Both the position numbers and the translations under genes were made by a program. The notes under the pieces are model-generated. The model made no database searches. It worked only from the letters and a program-made list of their open reading frames with translations, and was not told the origin of the DNA. A stretch of DNA of 64,000 nt, from contig CAWBWO010000006.1 of the NCBI GenBank assembly GCA_963792445.1, positions 42,530 through 106,529 on the forward strand, given 5' to 3'. Each line of letters begins with the position of its first letter. The first letter of the stretch is position 1. Of this stretch, positions 16,834 through 25,800 are shown in pieces. This DNA comes from Rummeliibacillus sp963792445 (GTDB lineage: Bacteria; Bacillota; Bacilli; Bacillales_A; Planococcaceae).

Positions 16834-17972
16834 GCGCGTTATTTGGAAACTATTCAAGAAGACCAATACAACTTGTTAAAGGATTAGGAACAGAAGTTTG
16901 GGATGAAAATGGAAAATCGTATTTAGATTTCACAAGTGGCATCGCTGTACTTAGCCTGGGTCATGCAAATCCAATTTTAGTGGACACAATCAAACAACAA
17001 AGTGAATTGTTATGGCATACATCAAATCTTTTCGAAAGTAAGCCACAAGAAAAATTGGCAGAAAAATTAGTAGAAGGCACACATTTATCACATGCATTCT
17101 TCTGTAATAGTGGGACAGAAGCAAACGAAGCAGCGATCAAATTAGCAAGAAAGCATACGGGTAAACATAAAATCATAACTTGTTTACATTCTTTCCACGG
17201 AAGAACTTTTGGTGCTATGTCAGCAACTGGCCAAGATAAAGTGCATAACGGTTTTGGACCTATTGTTGAAAAATTTGAATATATTCCTTATAACGATGTT
17301 CAAAGTTTACTAGAAACTGCTGATGATGAAACGGCTGCAATTATGTTAGAAGTCGTTCAAGGTGAAGGTGGAGTACATGTGATCACTCCAGAATTTGCTG
17401 AAGCCATTCAAAACCTATGCGAAGAAAAAGGCATTTTATGTATCGTAGATGAAGTACAAACAGGTATTGGTCGATCTGGTACTGCTTATGCCTACATGCA
17501 AACAGCTTTAAAACCACATATTGTCACACTTGCAAAAGGGTTAGCTGGTGGTTTTCCAGTTGGTGCAATGCTAGGAACTGCAGAACTTTACGATAGCTTT
17601 GGACCAGGGACACATGGCACTACATTTGGAGGAAATCCTTTAGCTATGGCAGTTGCAACAACTGTTGTAAATGAAGTTTTTGCACCTGAATTTTTAGAAA
17701 AGGTTCAGAAAAAAGCGCAATATCTAACAGAAAAATTAAAAGAATCCCTTCCATCGTCAGTTGAAGTTCGAGGAATGGGTTTACTACAAGGGTTCACTTG
17801 CGAAAATTCAACATTAGTTGTAGAAGCTGCAGAAAAGAACGGATTATTATTAGTTGCAGCAGGAAAAGATGTGGTTCGAGTTTTACCGCCATTAACAGTA
17901 AGTTTGGATGAAATTGATGAAGCAGTTGCGATAATTCAAGCTTCAATTCCAGTAACAACAACTACGAAATAA
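16830..17972 (+). CDS. argD: Acetylornithine aminotransferase
   Basis: A 380-residue class III PLP aminotransferase converting N-acetylglutamate semialdehyde to N-acetylornithine. The PLP lysine is Lys236 in TLAKGLAGGFPVGAML, preceded by IVDEVQTGIGRSG (from 205). Other blocks: NSGTEANEAAIKLARKHTG and SFHGRTFGAMSATG. Its ATG overlaps the argB stop (ATGA), so translation is coupled. The operon ends here with a terminator; argF, carA and carB, which often follow in Bacillus, are absent from this locus. Confidence 0.95.
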   Translation: MSALFGNYSRRPIQLVKGLGTEVWDENGKSYLDFTSGIAVLSLGHANPILVDTIKQQSELLWHTSNLFESKPQEKLAEKLVEGTHLSHAFFCNSGTEANEAAIKLARKHTGKHKIITCLHSFHGRTFGAMSATGQDKVHNGFGPIVEKFEYIPYNDVQSLLETADDETAAIMLEVVQGEGGVHVITPEFAEAIQNLCEEKGILCIVDEVQTGIGRSGTAYAYMQTALKPHIVTLAKGLAGGFPVGAMLGTAELYDSFGPGTHGTTFGGNPLAMAVATTVVNEVFAPEFLEKVQKKAQYLTEKLKESLPSSVEVRGMGLLQGFTCENSTLVVEAAEKNGLLLVAAGKDVVRVLPPLTVSLDEIDEAVAIIQASIPVTTTTK

Positions 17973-18030
17973 CACCAGTGAATTAAAGCGCTCTGCGAAT
18001 CGCTATTCACGAGCAAATAACCATTTTAAA

Positions 18031-18090
18031 AGTGCTTCCAATAAGAAAAAAGGAACGGGTACCTTTTTTTCTTATTGGTAAGCATTTTTT
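18031..18090 (+). terminator. Intrinsic terminator of argCJBD
   Basis: Very long imperfect hairpin: AATGCTTaCCAATAAGAAAAAAGG type arms around GAACGGGTA, then Ts. Confidence 0.85.
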
Positions 18091-18180
18091 TATTTTGTTT
18101 TTTTATTTGGTTCTATACTCGTATTTAAAATGCTTTGTTGCAAAACAATATAAGCATTCTATGATTATATTTCAACACGA

Positions 18181-18222
18181 AAAAGCCTAAGTTTGCTAAA
18201 ATAGCAAAACTTAGGCTTTTTA
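18181..18222 (-). terminator. Terminator of aminotransferase gene (bidirectional)
   Basis: AAAAAGCCTAAGTTTGCT paired with AGCAAAACTTAGGCTTTTT, giving T tracts on both strands. Confidence 0.9.
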
Positions 18223-18234
18223 AGTAGTCAAAAT

Positions 18235-19410
18235 TTAAGCTTCAACTTTAGAAAGCTTTCCCAAGCGTTCGACTGCCTCAGCTAATAATGATTCATCTTG
18301 CACTAATGCAACACGGACAAAGTTTTTGCCAGCATCGCCAAAGATTGAACCTGGTACCATTACTACACCTGTTTGATCAATTGCTTCAAAGACAAATTCG
18401 ATATCATTCAATTCTTGGTTAGGATATTTTGCCCAAACGAACATGCCACCTTTTGAAGGTGTTACAGTCCATCCTATTTTTTCTAATCCATTTGATAGAA
18501 TATGATGACGTTTAGTAAATACAGTACGTAATCGATCTGTAATTTCTTCTGCATTGTCTAAAGCGACACATGCAGCGTCTTGAATTGGTCGATATGTTCC
18601 AAAATCTAAATTTGATTTTAGTTCTTGAATAATTGAAATCATCTCAGCATTTCCAGCAATATACGCGATACGTGCTCCAGCTAAACTAAAACTTTTTGAA
18701 AGAGAGTTGATTTCCATGCCGACTTCTTTAGCCCCTGGAGTAGATAAGAAACTCATAGGATGACCACCATCAAAGTAGAATTCTGAGTATGCCGCATCAT
18801 GAAGTACTATAATATTATATTTTTTTGCGAATGCTACTACTTTTTTGAAAAATTCTTCAGAAGGCATTGCTGGTACAGGATTACCAGGTAAATTTAATAT
18901 CATCATTTTTGCTTTTTCTGCTATTTCTACAGGTATTGCATTTAAATCAGGTAAAAATCCGTTTTCTTCTAACAAAGGCATATAATATGGAATCGCTTCT
19001 GCTAAGTGAATACCCGCATCGTATGCAACATACGCTGGATTTGTAGTTAGTATGTAATCACCAGGATTACAAAATGCTGTTGGTACGTGTACTAATCCTT
19101 CTTGAGAACCCATTGTTTGAATAATCTCTGTATCAGGATCTAAATCTACATTACTACGACGTTTGTAATAATCTGCAACAGCCTGATAGAATTTTTTAGT
19201 ACCATTTAAAGTATATCCGTATGAAGAAGGCAATGCTGCTTGTTTAGAAAGTTCCATACGAACTTTTTCGTCCGGTGGTAAATCGGGGCTACCAAGACTT
19301 AAATCGATTAGCTTCGTACCAGTAGCTGCTTTACGATTGGCGGCTGCTTTTAAATCCCCGAATATTGCTTTTGGGAACATTGCCATTTTCTTTGATCGTT
19401 CGATTTTCAC
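18235..19410 (-). CDS. Class I/II PLP-dependent aminotransferase (DapL/alanine aminotransferase-like)
   Basis: A 391-residue fold-type I aminotransferase. Features: IDLSLGSPDLPPDEKV (N-terminal substrate loop), GSQEGLVHVPTAFCNPGD, MILNLPGNPVPAMPSEEFF (the Asn that holds PLP), HDAAYSEFYFDG, and SLSKSFSLAGARIAYIAG with the Schiff-base lysine. The NLPGNPVPA form, instead of NYPNNPT, is typical of a Bacillales subgroup often annotated LL-diaminopimelate aminotransferase, but the true amino-acid substrate is unknown. GTG start after taaggag. Single gene, own terminator. Confidence 0.85.
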   Translation of the reverse strand: MKIERSKKMAMFPKAIFGDLKAAANRKAATGTKLIDLSLGSPDLPPDEKVRMELSKQAALPSSYGYTLNGTKKFYQAVADYYKRRSNVDLDPDTEIIQTMGSQEGLVHVPTAFCNPGDYILTTNPAYVAYDAGIHLAEAIPYYMPLLEENGFLPDLNAIPVEIAEKAKMMILNLPGNPVPAMPSEEFFKKVVAFAKKYNIIVLHDAAYSEFYFDGGHPMSFLSTPGAKEVGMEINSLSKSFSLAGARIAYIAGNAEMISIIQELKSNLDFGTYRPIQDAACVALDNAEEITDRLRTVFTKRHHILSNGLEKIGWTVTPSKGGMFVWAKYPNQELNDIEFVFEAIDQTGVVMVPGSIFGDAGKNFVRVALVQDESLLAEAVERLGKLSKVEA

Positions 19411-19687
19411 TAGTAAGCACTCCTTAGTTATATCTGAAATATATCAAGTATTTTATCATAGTTAACTATTATATAACAGGTAAAAAGATAAAAACTTCAT
19501 AAGGAAATAAAATTATTTTCTTAATAAGATATATAACACAAATTATTATAATACTAAATTATTGTGTAGTTTATGCCATTGGATTTAGTACTTAAATTGT
19601 GTGTATTCTATCAAAGCGATACTAAATAAATGGGTTTAATATCATTTATATATCAATGATTTGTAGTTAAAAAATTTTCAGAAAAGT

Positions 19688-19716
19688 TTGCAATAAGGAT
19701 TTATTCATGTTAGGAT
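19688..19716 (+). promoter_or_regulatory. Probable promoter of metA leader
   Basis: TTGCAA (19688-19693) and TAGGAT (19711-19716), spacing 17, about 20 bases before the S-box. Moderate match. Confidence 0.45.
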
Positions 19717-19732
19717 TACATTAATTACATAA

Positions 19733-19837
19733 CTCTTATCAAGAGAAGCCGAGGGAAATGGCCCTGTGAAGCTTCAGCAACCTCTGTATTACAGAAAGGT
19801 GCTAAGTCCTACAAGACAACTGTCTTGGAAGATAAGA
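19733..19837 (+). ncRNA. SAM-I riboswitch (S-box)
   Basis: Classic S-box: P1 arm CTTATC (19735-19740) pairs with GATAAG (19831-19836); conserved blocks AGAGAAGCCGAGGGA, TGGCCC, GAAGCTTCAGCAACC and AAGGTGCTAAGTCC are all present. It is followed by a terminator hairpin before metA, so high S-adenosylmethionine should stop transcription of methionine synthesis. Confidence 0.97.
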
Positions 19838-19853
19838 ATCGAGCTAAATTTTT

Positions 19854-19888
19854 AAACCTCTTTTCTTATCATTGAAAAGGGGTTTTTA
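19854..19888 (+). terminator. Riboswitch-controlled terminator before metA
   Basis: AAACCTCTTTTC/GAAAAGGGGTTTTT hairpin with T tail, the expression platform of the S-box. Confidence 0.85.
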
Positions 19889-19915
19889 TTATATTATGAA
19901 AAGGAGCGTTTCCAA

Positions 19916-20824
19916 TTGCCAATTAATATTCCTAAAAATTTGCCTGCTACAGAGCTATTAAAGAAAGAGAAAATCTTCGTTATGGAAGAAGATCGATCCA
20001 AAAGCCAAAATATTCGTCCATTAAATATTGCAATTTTAAATTTAATGCCCCAAAAAGAGAAAACAGAATTACAACTTCTTAGATTATTAGGAAATACACC
20101 TTTACAAACAAATGTTACGTTTTTAAACACGGCAACTCACGAATCAAAAAATGTAAGTAAATCTCATTTAGAAACTTTCTATTCAACTTATGAAGAAGTG
20201 AAGCATCGGAAGTTCGATGGTCTAATCATTACAGGTGCGCCGATTGAATTAATGGAATTTGAAGAAGTTGATTTTTGGGAGGAAATCAAAGACATTATGG
20301 ATTGGTCAAAAACCAATGTTACTTCTGTGTTACATATCTGTTGGGGAGCACAAGCTGCACTTTATTATCACTTCGGAATAGGAAAATTCCCGCTGAAAGC
20401 AAAATGCTCTGGTATTTTCCAACATACCGTGTATGATTCGACTGTAAAGTTATTAAGAGGTTTTAATGATGTATTTACAGCACCTCATTCACGTCATACA
20501 TCTGTTTCACTTGAAGAAGTTGAAGCACATCCAGATTTAACTGTACTGTCTTCTTCAGACGAAGCTGGATTATTCATCGCCATTTCAAACGATGAAAAGT
20601 TAATCATGGTGACAGGGCATCTAGAATACGATGCGGATACATTAAAGGAAGAGTATGAAAGAGATGTTGCAAAAGGTATTGATATTTCAGTTCCAAAACA
20701 TTACTTCCCAAATGATGATCCTACAAAAGCACCATTGAATACATGGCGATCTCATACACATCTTCTATTTTCAAATTGGTTGAACTACTATGTTTACCAA
20801 GAAACACCATATGAATGGGAATAG
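19916..20824 (+). CDS. metA: Homoserine O-acetyltransferase (MetA family)
   Basis: A 302-residue enzyme activating homoserine for methionine synthesis. Catalytic Cys142 lies in HICWGAQAALYYHFG; the His-x-Glu pair is in TGHLEYD. Residue 111 is Glu (TGAPIELM); in characterised MetA proteins Glu at this place gives acetyl-CoA use and Gly gives succinyl-CoA use, so acetyltransferase activity is predicted despite the frequent 'succinyltransferase' name. TTG start after aaggagc. It stands alone behind the SAM riboswitch and ends with its own terminator. Confidence 0.94.
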   Translation: MPINIPKNLPATELLKKEKIFVMEEDRSKSQNIRPLNIAILNLMPQKEKTELQLLRLLGNTPLQTNVTFLNTATHESKNVSKSHLETFYSTYEEVKHRKFDGLIITGAPIELMEFEEVDFWEEIKDIMDWSKTNVTSVLHICWGAQAALYYHFGIGKFPLKAKCSGIFQHTVYDSTVKLLRGFNDVFTAPHSRHTSVSLEEVEAHPDLTVLSSSDEAGLFIAISNDEKLIMVTGHLEYDADTLKEEYERDVAKGIDISVPKHYFPNDDPTKAPLNTWRSHTHLLFSNWLNYYVYQETPYEWE

Positions 20825-20842
20825 TATATTATTATTTAATTG

Positions 20843-20880
20843 CCGCTGCGAAATTTTCAAAAATTTGCAGCGGTTTATTT
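20843..20880 (+). terminator. Intrinsic terminator of metA
   Basis: CCGCTGCGAAATTT paired with AAATTTGCAGCGG, then T-rich tail. Confidence 0.8.
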
Positions 20881-20955
20881 TTATGTTACATTTCATTCGG
20901 GTTCATACTGTTTTGCTATAATTATGAAAACGAATGTTAGAAATGAGGAAATTTG

Positions 20956-22908
20956 ATGTTTAAAACGATTGGAGTTTTAGCTCATGTAGATGCAGGTAAA
21001 ACTACATTTTCTGAACAGTTGCTATATCATACTAAAAGTATAAAAGAACGAGGAAGAGTCGATCACAAAGATGCGTTTTTAGATAATCACACGATTGAAC
21101 GTGAACGGGGAATTACTGTTTTTGCAGAACAAGGTCGTATAGTTATAGGGGAAGATACATACACAATCATTGATACTCCAGGGCATGTTGATTTTTCACC
21201 AGAAATGGAAAGAGCAATTCAAGTAATGGACTATGCAATTGTTATCATAAGTGCTGTTGATGGCGTAGAAGGACATACTGAAACCGTCTGGCATCTCCTT
21301 CGAAAATATAAAATACCTACATTTATCTTTATTAATAAAACGGATCGTGAAGGGGCAAATGTTGAAGCTGTATTGAAAGAAATGAAACAAGAATTATCTC
21401 CAAATATTATACCAATCACGAATCAACTTAAAGACCAAACTATTTCTGAACAGTTAATTGAATTTATAGCAGAAAGAGATGATTCTTTAATTGACCAATA
21501 TTTGGAACAAGATATTGATGAAGTGAAATTTTTGCAATCCTTTAAACAGGTGATTAAGAATTGTGAAGCATTTCCGTGTGCTGAAGGATCTGCGTTAAAA
21601 GATATTGGCGTAATGGACTTTTTCGTTCAACTTATGTCTTTAACCGAAACAACTTTTGATAGTAGTAAGCCTTTTACAGCTAAAGTTTTTAAAATTCGTC
21701 ATGACGATAAAAAACAACGAATTACATTTCTTAAAGCTTTAACAGGTAAGTTAAAAGTTCGTGATGAATTAAGCTTTGATGAAATAAGTGAAAAGGTAAC
21801 TGAAATACGATTATATAATGGTGAAAAATATGAGGTGGTTAGTGAAGTACAAGCTGGTGAAATATTTGCTGTTTGTGGTATTTCAAAAGCATCAATCGGA
21901 GAAGTAATCGGGGATTCGAATTATGAGGAAAAACAATCATTTGAAATGATACCGACATTACAATCGAAAGTTGTCAATGAGGGCACAGAACATATAAAAG
22001 ACGTCCTCGCAAGTTTCAAAATTTTGGATGTGGAAGATCCTTCTTTACATGTTTTATGGAGTGAGAAATTCCAGGAAATTCATGTTCATGTCATGGGGGT
22101 TATTCAACTAGAAGTGCTTGTTGAGGTGGTAAAAGTAAGATTTGGAATTCAAGTGCATTTTGAGAACCCACAAATTTTATATCAGGAAACAATCAATAAT
22201 ACAGTAACTGGTTACGGACATTTTGAACCATTGAAACATTATGCAGAAGTTCATTTACGAATGGAAAAAGCATTAAAAGGGGCAGGAATATTATTTGAAA
22301 ATGCATGTCACGCAGATGATTTATCTATTGGGCATCAGCGGTTAATTGAACAGCATATGTTCGAAAGAGAACATCATGGCCTCTTAACTGGATTTCCTAT
22401 CACAGATATTAAATTTACACTAATGACCGGACGAGCACATATTAAACATACAGAAGGGGGAGATTTCAGAGAAGCCACATATCGTGCCATCCGACAAGGT
22501 CTTGAACAAGCTGATAATATACTTTTAGAACCCTACTACTCATTTAAAATGAAAGCTTCTTCCGAGTTTGTTGGCCGGATGATGACTGACATTCAACAAG
22601 CTAGTGGTGAATTTGAAGCACCGATCATTACAGAAAATCAAGTCATCATAAAAGGGAGGGCACCTGTTTCTACATTTATGAATTACAGTACGATTTTTGC
22701 TGCTTATACAAATGGAAAAGGTGCTCTATCGCTACAATTTTGCGGCTACGATCTATGTCACAATTCAGAAGAAGTTATTGAAAGCATTGGATATAACAAA
22801 AATGCAGATCCAGAATATACATCGCAAAGTATATTTTGTGCTAAAGGTAAAGGTTATCAAGTACCTTGGGATGAAGCGGAAGCAGCGATGCATTGTTTAA
22901 AAAAATAA
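20956..22908 (+). CDS. Tet(M)-like ribosomal-protection-family GTPase
   Basis: A 650-residue translation GTPase with the size and layout of Tet(M)/Tet(O) and EF-G. G1 is AHVDAGKTT (about 8-16), the switch I ERERGITV, G3 DTPGHVDF, G4 NKTD. Domain II to V follow; the C-terminal tail is YQVPWDEAEAAMHCLKK. Such proteins remove tetracycline from the ribosome, but this is a chromosomal gene with no leader peptide or mobile element, and similar genes in soil Bacilli are often not shown to give resistance. ATG at 20956 is taken because gagga is six bases upstream; the TTG at 20953 is too close. Confidence 0.8.
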   Translation: MFKTIGVLAHVDAGKTTFSEQLLYHTKSIKERGRVDHKDAFLDNHTIERERGITVFAEQGRIVIGEDTYTIIDTPGHVDFSPEMERAIQVMDYAIVIISAVDGVEGHTETVWHLLRKYKIPTFIFINKTDREGANVEAVLKEMKQELSPNIIPITNQLKDQTISEQLIEFIAERDDSLIDQYLEQDIDEVKFLQSFKQVIKNCEAFPCAEGSALKDIGVMDFFVQLMSLTETTFDSSKPFTAKVFKIRHDDKKQRITFLKALTGKLKVRDELSFDEISEKVTEIRLYNGEKYEVVSEVQAGEIFAVCGISKASIGEVIGDSNYEEKQSFEMIPTLQSKVVNEGTEHIKDVLASFKILDVEDPSLHVLWSEKFQEIHVHVMGVIQLEVLVEVVKVRFGIQVHFENPQILYQETINNTVTGYGHFEPLKHYAEVHLRMEKALKGAGILFENACHADDLSIGHQRLIEQHMFEREHHGLLTGFPITDIKFTLMTGRAHIKHTEGGDFREATYRAIRQGLEQADNILLEPYYSFKMKASSEFVGRMMTDIQQASGEFEAPIITENQVIIKGRAPVSTFMNYSTIFAAYTNGKGALSLQFCGYDLCHNSEEVIESIGYNKNADPEYTSQSIFCAKGKGYQVPWDEAEAAMHCLKK

Positions 22909-23018
22909 ATGGGTGCCGATTTTATAATCCAGTTGTGTATTAGTTTATTTAAGAGTAAAAAACGGTATGACTTAGCATGGAAAATAACTTTTTAAATGAA
23001 ATAAAAACTAGTCAATAC

Positions 23019-23065
23019 AAAAAGGCAACCAATTGCTATAAGATAGCAATATTGGTTGCCTTTTT
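23019..23065 (+). terminator. Intrinsic terminator of Tet(M)-like gene
   Basis: AAAAAGGCAACCAATTGCTAT with ATAGCAATATTGGTTGCCTTTTT, near-perfect long stem. Confidence 0.9.
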
Positions 23066-23097
23066 GTATATTTAAAAGAGTAAATTTAAAGAAAATA

Positions 23098-23127
23098 AAA
23101 AAGAACTTCATCAATTGATCAAGTTCC
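23098..23127 (-). terminator. Terminator of tRNA-Lys copy 1
   Basis: Minus-strand GGAACTT ... AAGTTC stem downstream of the tRNA followed by Ts. Confidence 0.7.
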
Positions 23128-23135
23128 AAAATTTA

Positions 23136-23208
23136 TGGGCATAGTGGGGGTCGAACCCACAACCCCCTGATTAAGAGTCAGGTGCGCTGCCAATTGCGCC
23201 ATATGCCC
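23136..23208 (-). tRNA. tRNA-Lys(CUU), copy 1
   Basis: 73 bases without encoded CCA. Acceptor GGGCATA/TATGCCC plus discriminator A; anticodon stem CCTGA/TCAGG with loop CTCTTAA giving anticodon CUU; T-loop GTTCGAC. Reads AAG. Nearly identical to the copy at 23457-23529, differing by a compensated pair in the acceptor stem (A-T here, G-T/C there). Confidence 0.95.
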
Positions 23209-23229
23209 GTTCGCCTTACGACATAAATT

Positions 23230-23258
23230 ATCATAACGCTATATTGTTATAATGTCAA
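23230..23258 (-). promoter_or_regulatory. Promoter of tRNA-Lys copy 1
   Basis: Minus-strand TTGACA and TATGAT with 17-base spacing, just upstream of the tRNA; the same arrangement precedes copy 2. Confidence 0.8.
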
Positions 23259-23410
23259 GAGAGGAGTAGGATTTACTTTTTTATTTATGATTTATTTATT
23301 ATTAATACACAAAAAAGGATCATCAACATATTACAACGGTTGATGAAACTAAAATTATCGAGATTGATTTACTAAGAAATCATTACTTCAGAATAATAAT
23401 AAGTTTATTC

Positions 23411-23446
23411 AAAAAGAAAAGAACATCATCAGATGATGATGTTCTT
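23411..23446 (-). terminator. Terminator of tRNA-Lys copy 2
   Basis: Minus-strand perfect 12-base stem AAGAACATCATC/GATGATGTTCTT, four-base loop, T-rich tail. Confidence 0.8.
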
Positions 23447-23456
23447 CTAATTACTA

Positions 23457-23529
23457 TGGGCGTAGTGGGGGTCGAACCCACAACCCCCTGATTAAGAGTC
23501 AGGTGCGCTGCCAATTGCGCCATACGCCC
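23457..23529 (-). tRNA. tRNA-Lys(CUU), copy 2
   Basis: 73 bases, acceptor GGGCGTA/TACGCCC with discriminator A, anticodon loop CTCTTAA, anticodon CUU. Same body as copy 1. The 30-base region between tRNA and promoter and the promoter itself are also duplicated, but terminators differ. Confidence 0.95.
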
Positions 23530-23550
23530 GTTTGCCTTACGACATAAATT

Positions 23551-23579
23551 ATCATAACGCTATATTCTTATAATGTCAA
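23551..23579 (-). promoter_or_regulatory. Promoter of tRNA-Lys copy 2
   Basis: Minus-strand TTGACA (23574-23579) and TATGAT (23551-23556), spacing 17. Confidence 0.8.
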
Positions 23580-23687
23580 GAGGAACTTGGAAATATTTTT
23601 ATATAAAATTGAATCGTATATTGTAAAATATTTCATTTTTAAAACGGAGAAATATATAATAGTGATATTGAGTAGGAGGTTTTTATA

Positions 23688-24854
23688 TTGGAAAATTTCA
23701 CTTTTAGGAATCCGACAAAACTTATTTTTGGCAAGGGACAAATTGAAGCATTAAAAGAGGAAATCCCAAAATACGGAAATAAGATATTGCTCGTATATGG
23801 TGGGGGTAGTATTAAACGAAATGGTCTGTATCAACAAGTTACTTCAATTTTGAAAGAAATTGAGGCAGAGGTATTTGAATTATCTGGAGTTGAACCCAAC
23901 CCTCGTCTGTCAACAGCAGAAAAAGGAATTGAAATTTGTAAAAAAGAAAAAATTGATTTTCTGTTAGCTGTTGGTGGAGGCAGTGTGATTGATTGCACGA
24001 AACTGATTGCTGCGGGTGCAAAATACGATGGTGAGCCGTGGGATATTGTCGTTAAAAAAGCAATCGCAACAGAAGCTCTTCCATTCGGGACTGTTTTAAC
24101 AATTGCAGCAACAGGTTCTGAAATGAATGCAGGATCTGTTATTACAAATTGGGATACACAAGAAAAATATGGCTGGGGTAGCGATGTAACGTTCCCTCAA
24201 TTTTCGATTCTAGACCCAGTCAATACGTTCTCAGTACCAAAAGACCAAACGATCTACGGTATTGTTGATATGATGTCTCATGTTCTGGAGCACTATTTCC
24301 ATCTTGAAGAAAATACACAATTCCAGGATCGTATGTGTGAATCATTATTAACAACAATTATGGGGTCAGCTCCAAAATTACTAAATAATCTTGAAGATTA
24401 CAACAATCGAGCTACCATTCTTTACAGCGGAACGATGGCATTAAATGGTATATTAAATATGGGGTATGCAGGTGATTGGGCAACGCATAACCTTGAACAT
24501 GCAGTTTCTGCCGTTTATGATATTCCACATGGTGGCGGATTAGCCATTTTATTTCCACATTGGATGGAACATAATTTACAAGTAAAACCCTCTCGTTTTA
24601 AACAATTAGCTGTTAGGGTATTTAATGTCAATACAGAGGGAAAAAGTGACGAAGAAGTAGGCTTAGAAGGAATTAAAGCTTTAAGAGAATTTTGGAATAG
24701 CATTGGAGCACCATCAACTTTAGCCGATTATAATATAGATGATAGTAAAGTAGAACTAATGGCAGATAAAGCAATGGTAAATGGAGTGTTTGGAAGATTC
24801 GCAACTCTGAATAAAGAAGATGTCTTAGCTATTTATCGTGCGTCATTAAAGTAA
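23688..24854 (+). CDS. Iron-containing alcohol dehydrogenase (butanol dehydrogenase-like)
   Basis: A 388-residue group III alcohol dehydrogenase. NAD(P)-binding GGGSVIDCTK starts near residue 96 and the metal ligands lie in DMMSHVLEHYFH and NLEHAVSAVYDIPHGGGLAILFPHWME. The protein resembles YugJ/YugK and clostridial butanol dehydrogenases, which reduce aldehydes with NAD(P)H; the physiological substrate is unknown. TTG start after aggaggt. It stands alone and is closed by a strong terminator. Confidence 0.93.
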   Translation: MENFTFRNPTKLIFGKGQIEALKEEIPKYGNKILLVYGGGSIKRNGLYQQVTSILKEIEAEVFELSGVEPNPRLSTAEKGIEICKKEKIDFLLAVGGGSVIDCTKLIAAGAKYDGEPWDIVVKKAIATEALPFGTVLTIAATGSEMNAGSVITNWDTQEKYGWGSDVTFPQFSILDPVNTFSVPKDQTIYGIVDMMSHVLEHYFHLEENTQFQDRMCESLLTTIMGSAPKLLNNLEDYNNRATILYSGTMALNGILNMGYAGDWATHNLEHAVSAVYDIPHGGGLAILFPHWMEHNLQVKPSRFKQLAVRVFNVNTEGKSDEEVGLEGIKALREFWNSIGAPSTLADYNIDDSKVELMADKAMVNGVFGRFATLNKEDVLAIYRASLK

Positions 24855-24855
24855 C

Positions 24856-24904
24856 AAAAAAAGCTTCAATATTGGCAATACAAAAGCCAATATTGAAGCT
24901 CTTT
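24856..24904 (+). terminator. Bidirectional terminator between ADH and CBS genes
   Basis: Perfect 15-base stem AGCTTCAATATTGGC/GCCAATATTGAAGCT flanked by A and T tracts. Confidence 0.9.
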
Positions 24905-24910
24905 CTTTAT

Positions 24911-25567
24911 TTAATTTTTATTAAATTCTTCTTCATTAAATACTTCTACATCTATTAATCTTGCCCCCACTTTATAAAGCATTAGTTCAATTTCTTTCAC
25001 TGTTTTATTTGTTGCCCCTTTTCGGAGTGTTACAATAACTCTTCTTAAATACCAATCAGTATCATCCATAGAGAATACACAATGTACTGGACTTTTTTTT
25101 CGAATAAGTGATAGAGTTCTTACAAGAATTCCTTCTTCATCGGGAAGTGCAATGGTTAAAGCGCAACTCCCTGTTTTATAACCCCATGCTTCTTCAAGAA
25201 GTTCGAATACTTTTGAATGAGTTAAGATTCCAGTGAGTTTTCCATTTTCATTTATTACTGCAAGGTAAGGAAGCCATTTAATAGAGAAAAAAACTTCATA
25301 AAAAGAGCTTTCTTCTTTTATAAAACCATTCTTATTCATAGCAAGGGTAGATATCAAACCGTCTGTGTTATGCTGTTCATTTTCCATTAGATATTCGAGT
25401 ATATCTACTTTATATGCATTGCCAACAAATTTTTCCCCTAAATGATCGAGAATAGGGATACATCTGTAGCCCGTTTCGTTTAATTTTGCTAATACACTTG
25501 AAATGTTATCTGTTTCTTTACAAAACACTACATTCCTTTTTGAGACATATCGTTGTTTAACAATCAT
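24911..25567 (-). CDS. CBS-domain protein with C-terminal ACT-like domain (CbpA-like)
   Basis: A 218-residue cytoplasmic protein. Two CBS motifs cover about residues 1-62 (CIPILDHLGEKFVGNAYKVDIL) and 75-128 (LPYLAVINENGKLTGILTHSKVFELL); the rest (about 133-210, CALTIALPDEEGILVRTLSLIRK onwards) looks like an ACT domain. This order fits the c-di-AMP-binding protein CbpA of Listeria more than the YkuL/CbpB type, which has no ACT domain. Ligand (c-di-AMP or adenosine nucleotide) is inferred only. ATG after a gggggc site. Confidence 0.75.
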   Translation of the reverse strand: MIVKQRYVSKRNVVFCKETDNISSVLAKLNETGYRCIPILDHLGEKFVGNAYKVDILEYLMENEQHNTDGLISTLAMNKNGFIKEESSFYEVFFSIKWLPYLAVINENGKLTGILTHSKVFELLEEAWGYKTGSCALTIALPDEEGILVRTLSLIRKKSPVHCVFSMDDTDWYLRRVIVTLRKGATNKTVKEIELMLYKVGARLIDVEVFNEEEFNKN

Positions 25568-25800
25568 GATTTTGCCCCCAATCGATGCTAATTAATACAG
25601 GCTACAATATGTATTGGGAAAATTAATGTATACATAAAATTTTTCAAAGAAAAGGAAATAGATTCTAAGGAAAAGAATATATAATATGGAAGAAATAATT
25701 TCTAAACTTCATATTTATAGATTCATCAAAATATATTAAAACTATGATTCTATAAATCTGAATATGGAAAATAATATTTCGTATGAAAAGGATGGGATGA

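Noticed and set aside
23098..23529. tRNA pair considered as an integrative-element attachment duplication
   Set aside because: The DNA between them is about 250 bases with only terminators and promoters; no integrase and both tRNAs are complete with promoters, so simple duplication fits better.
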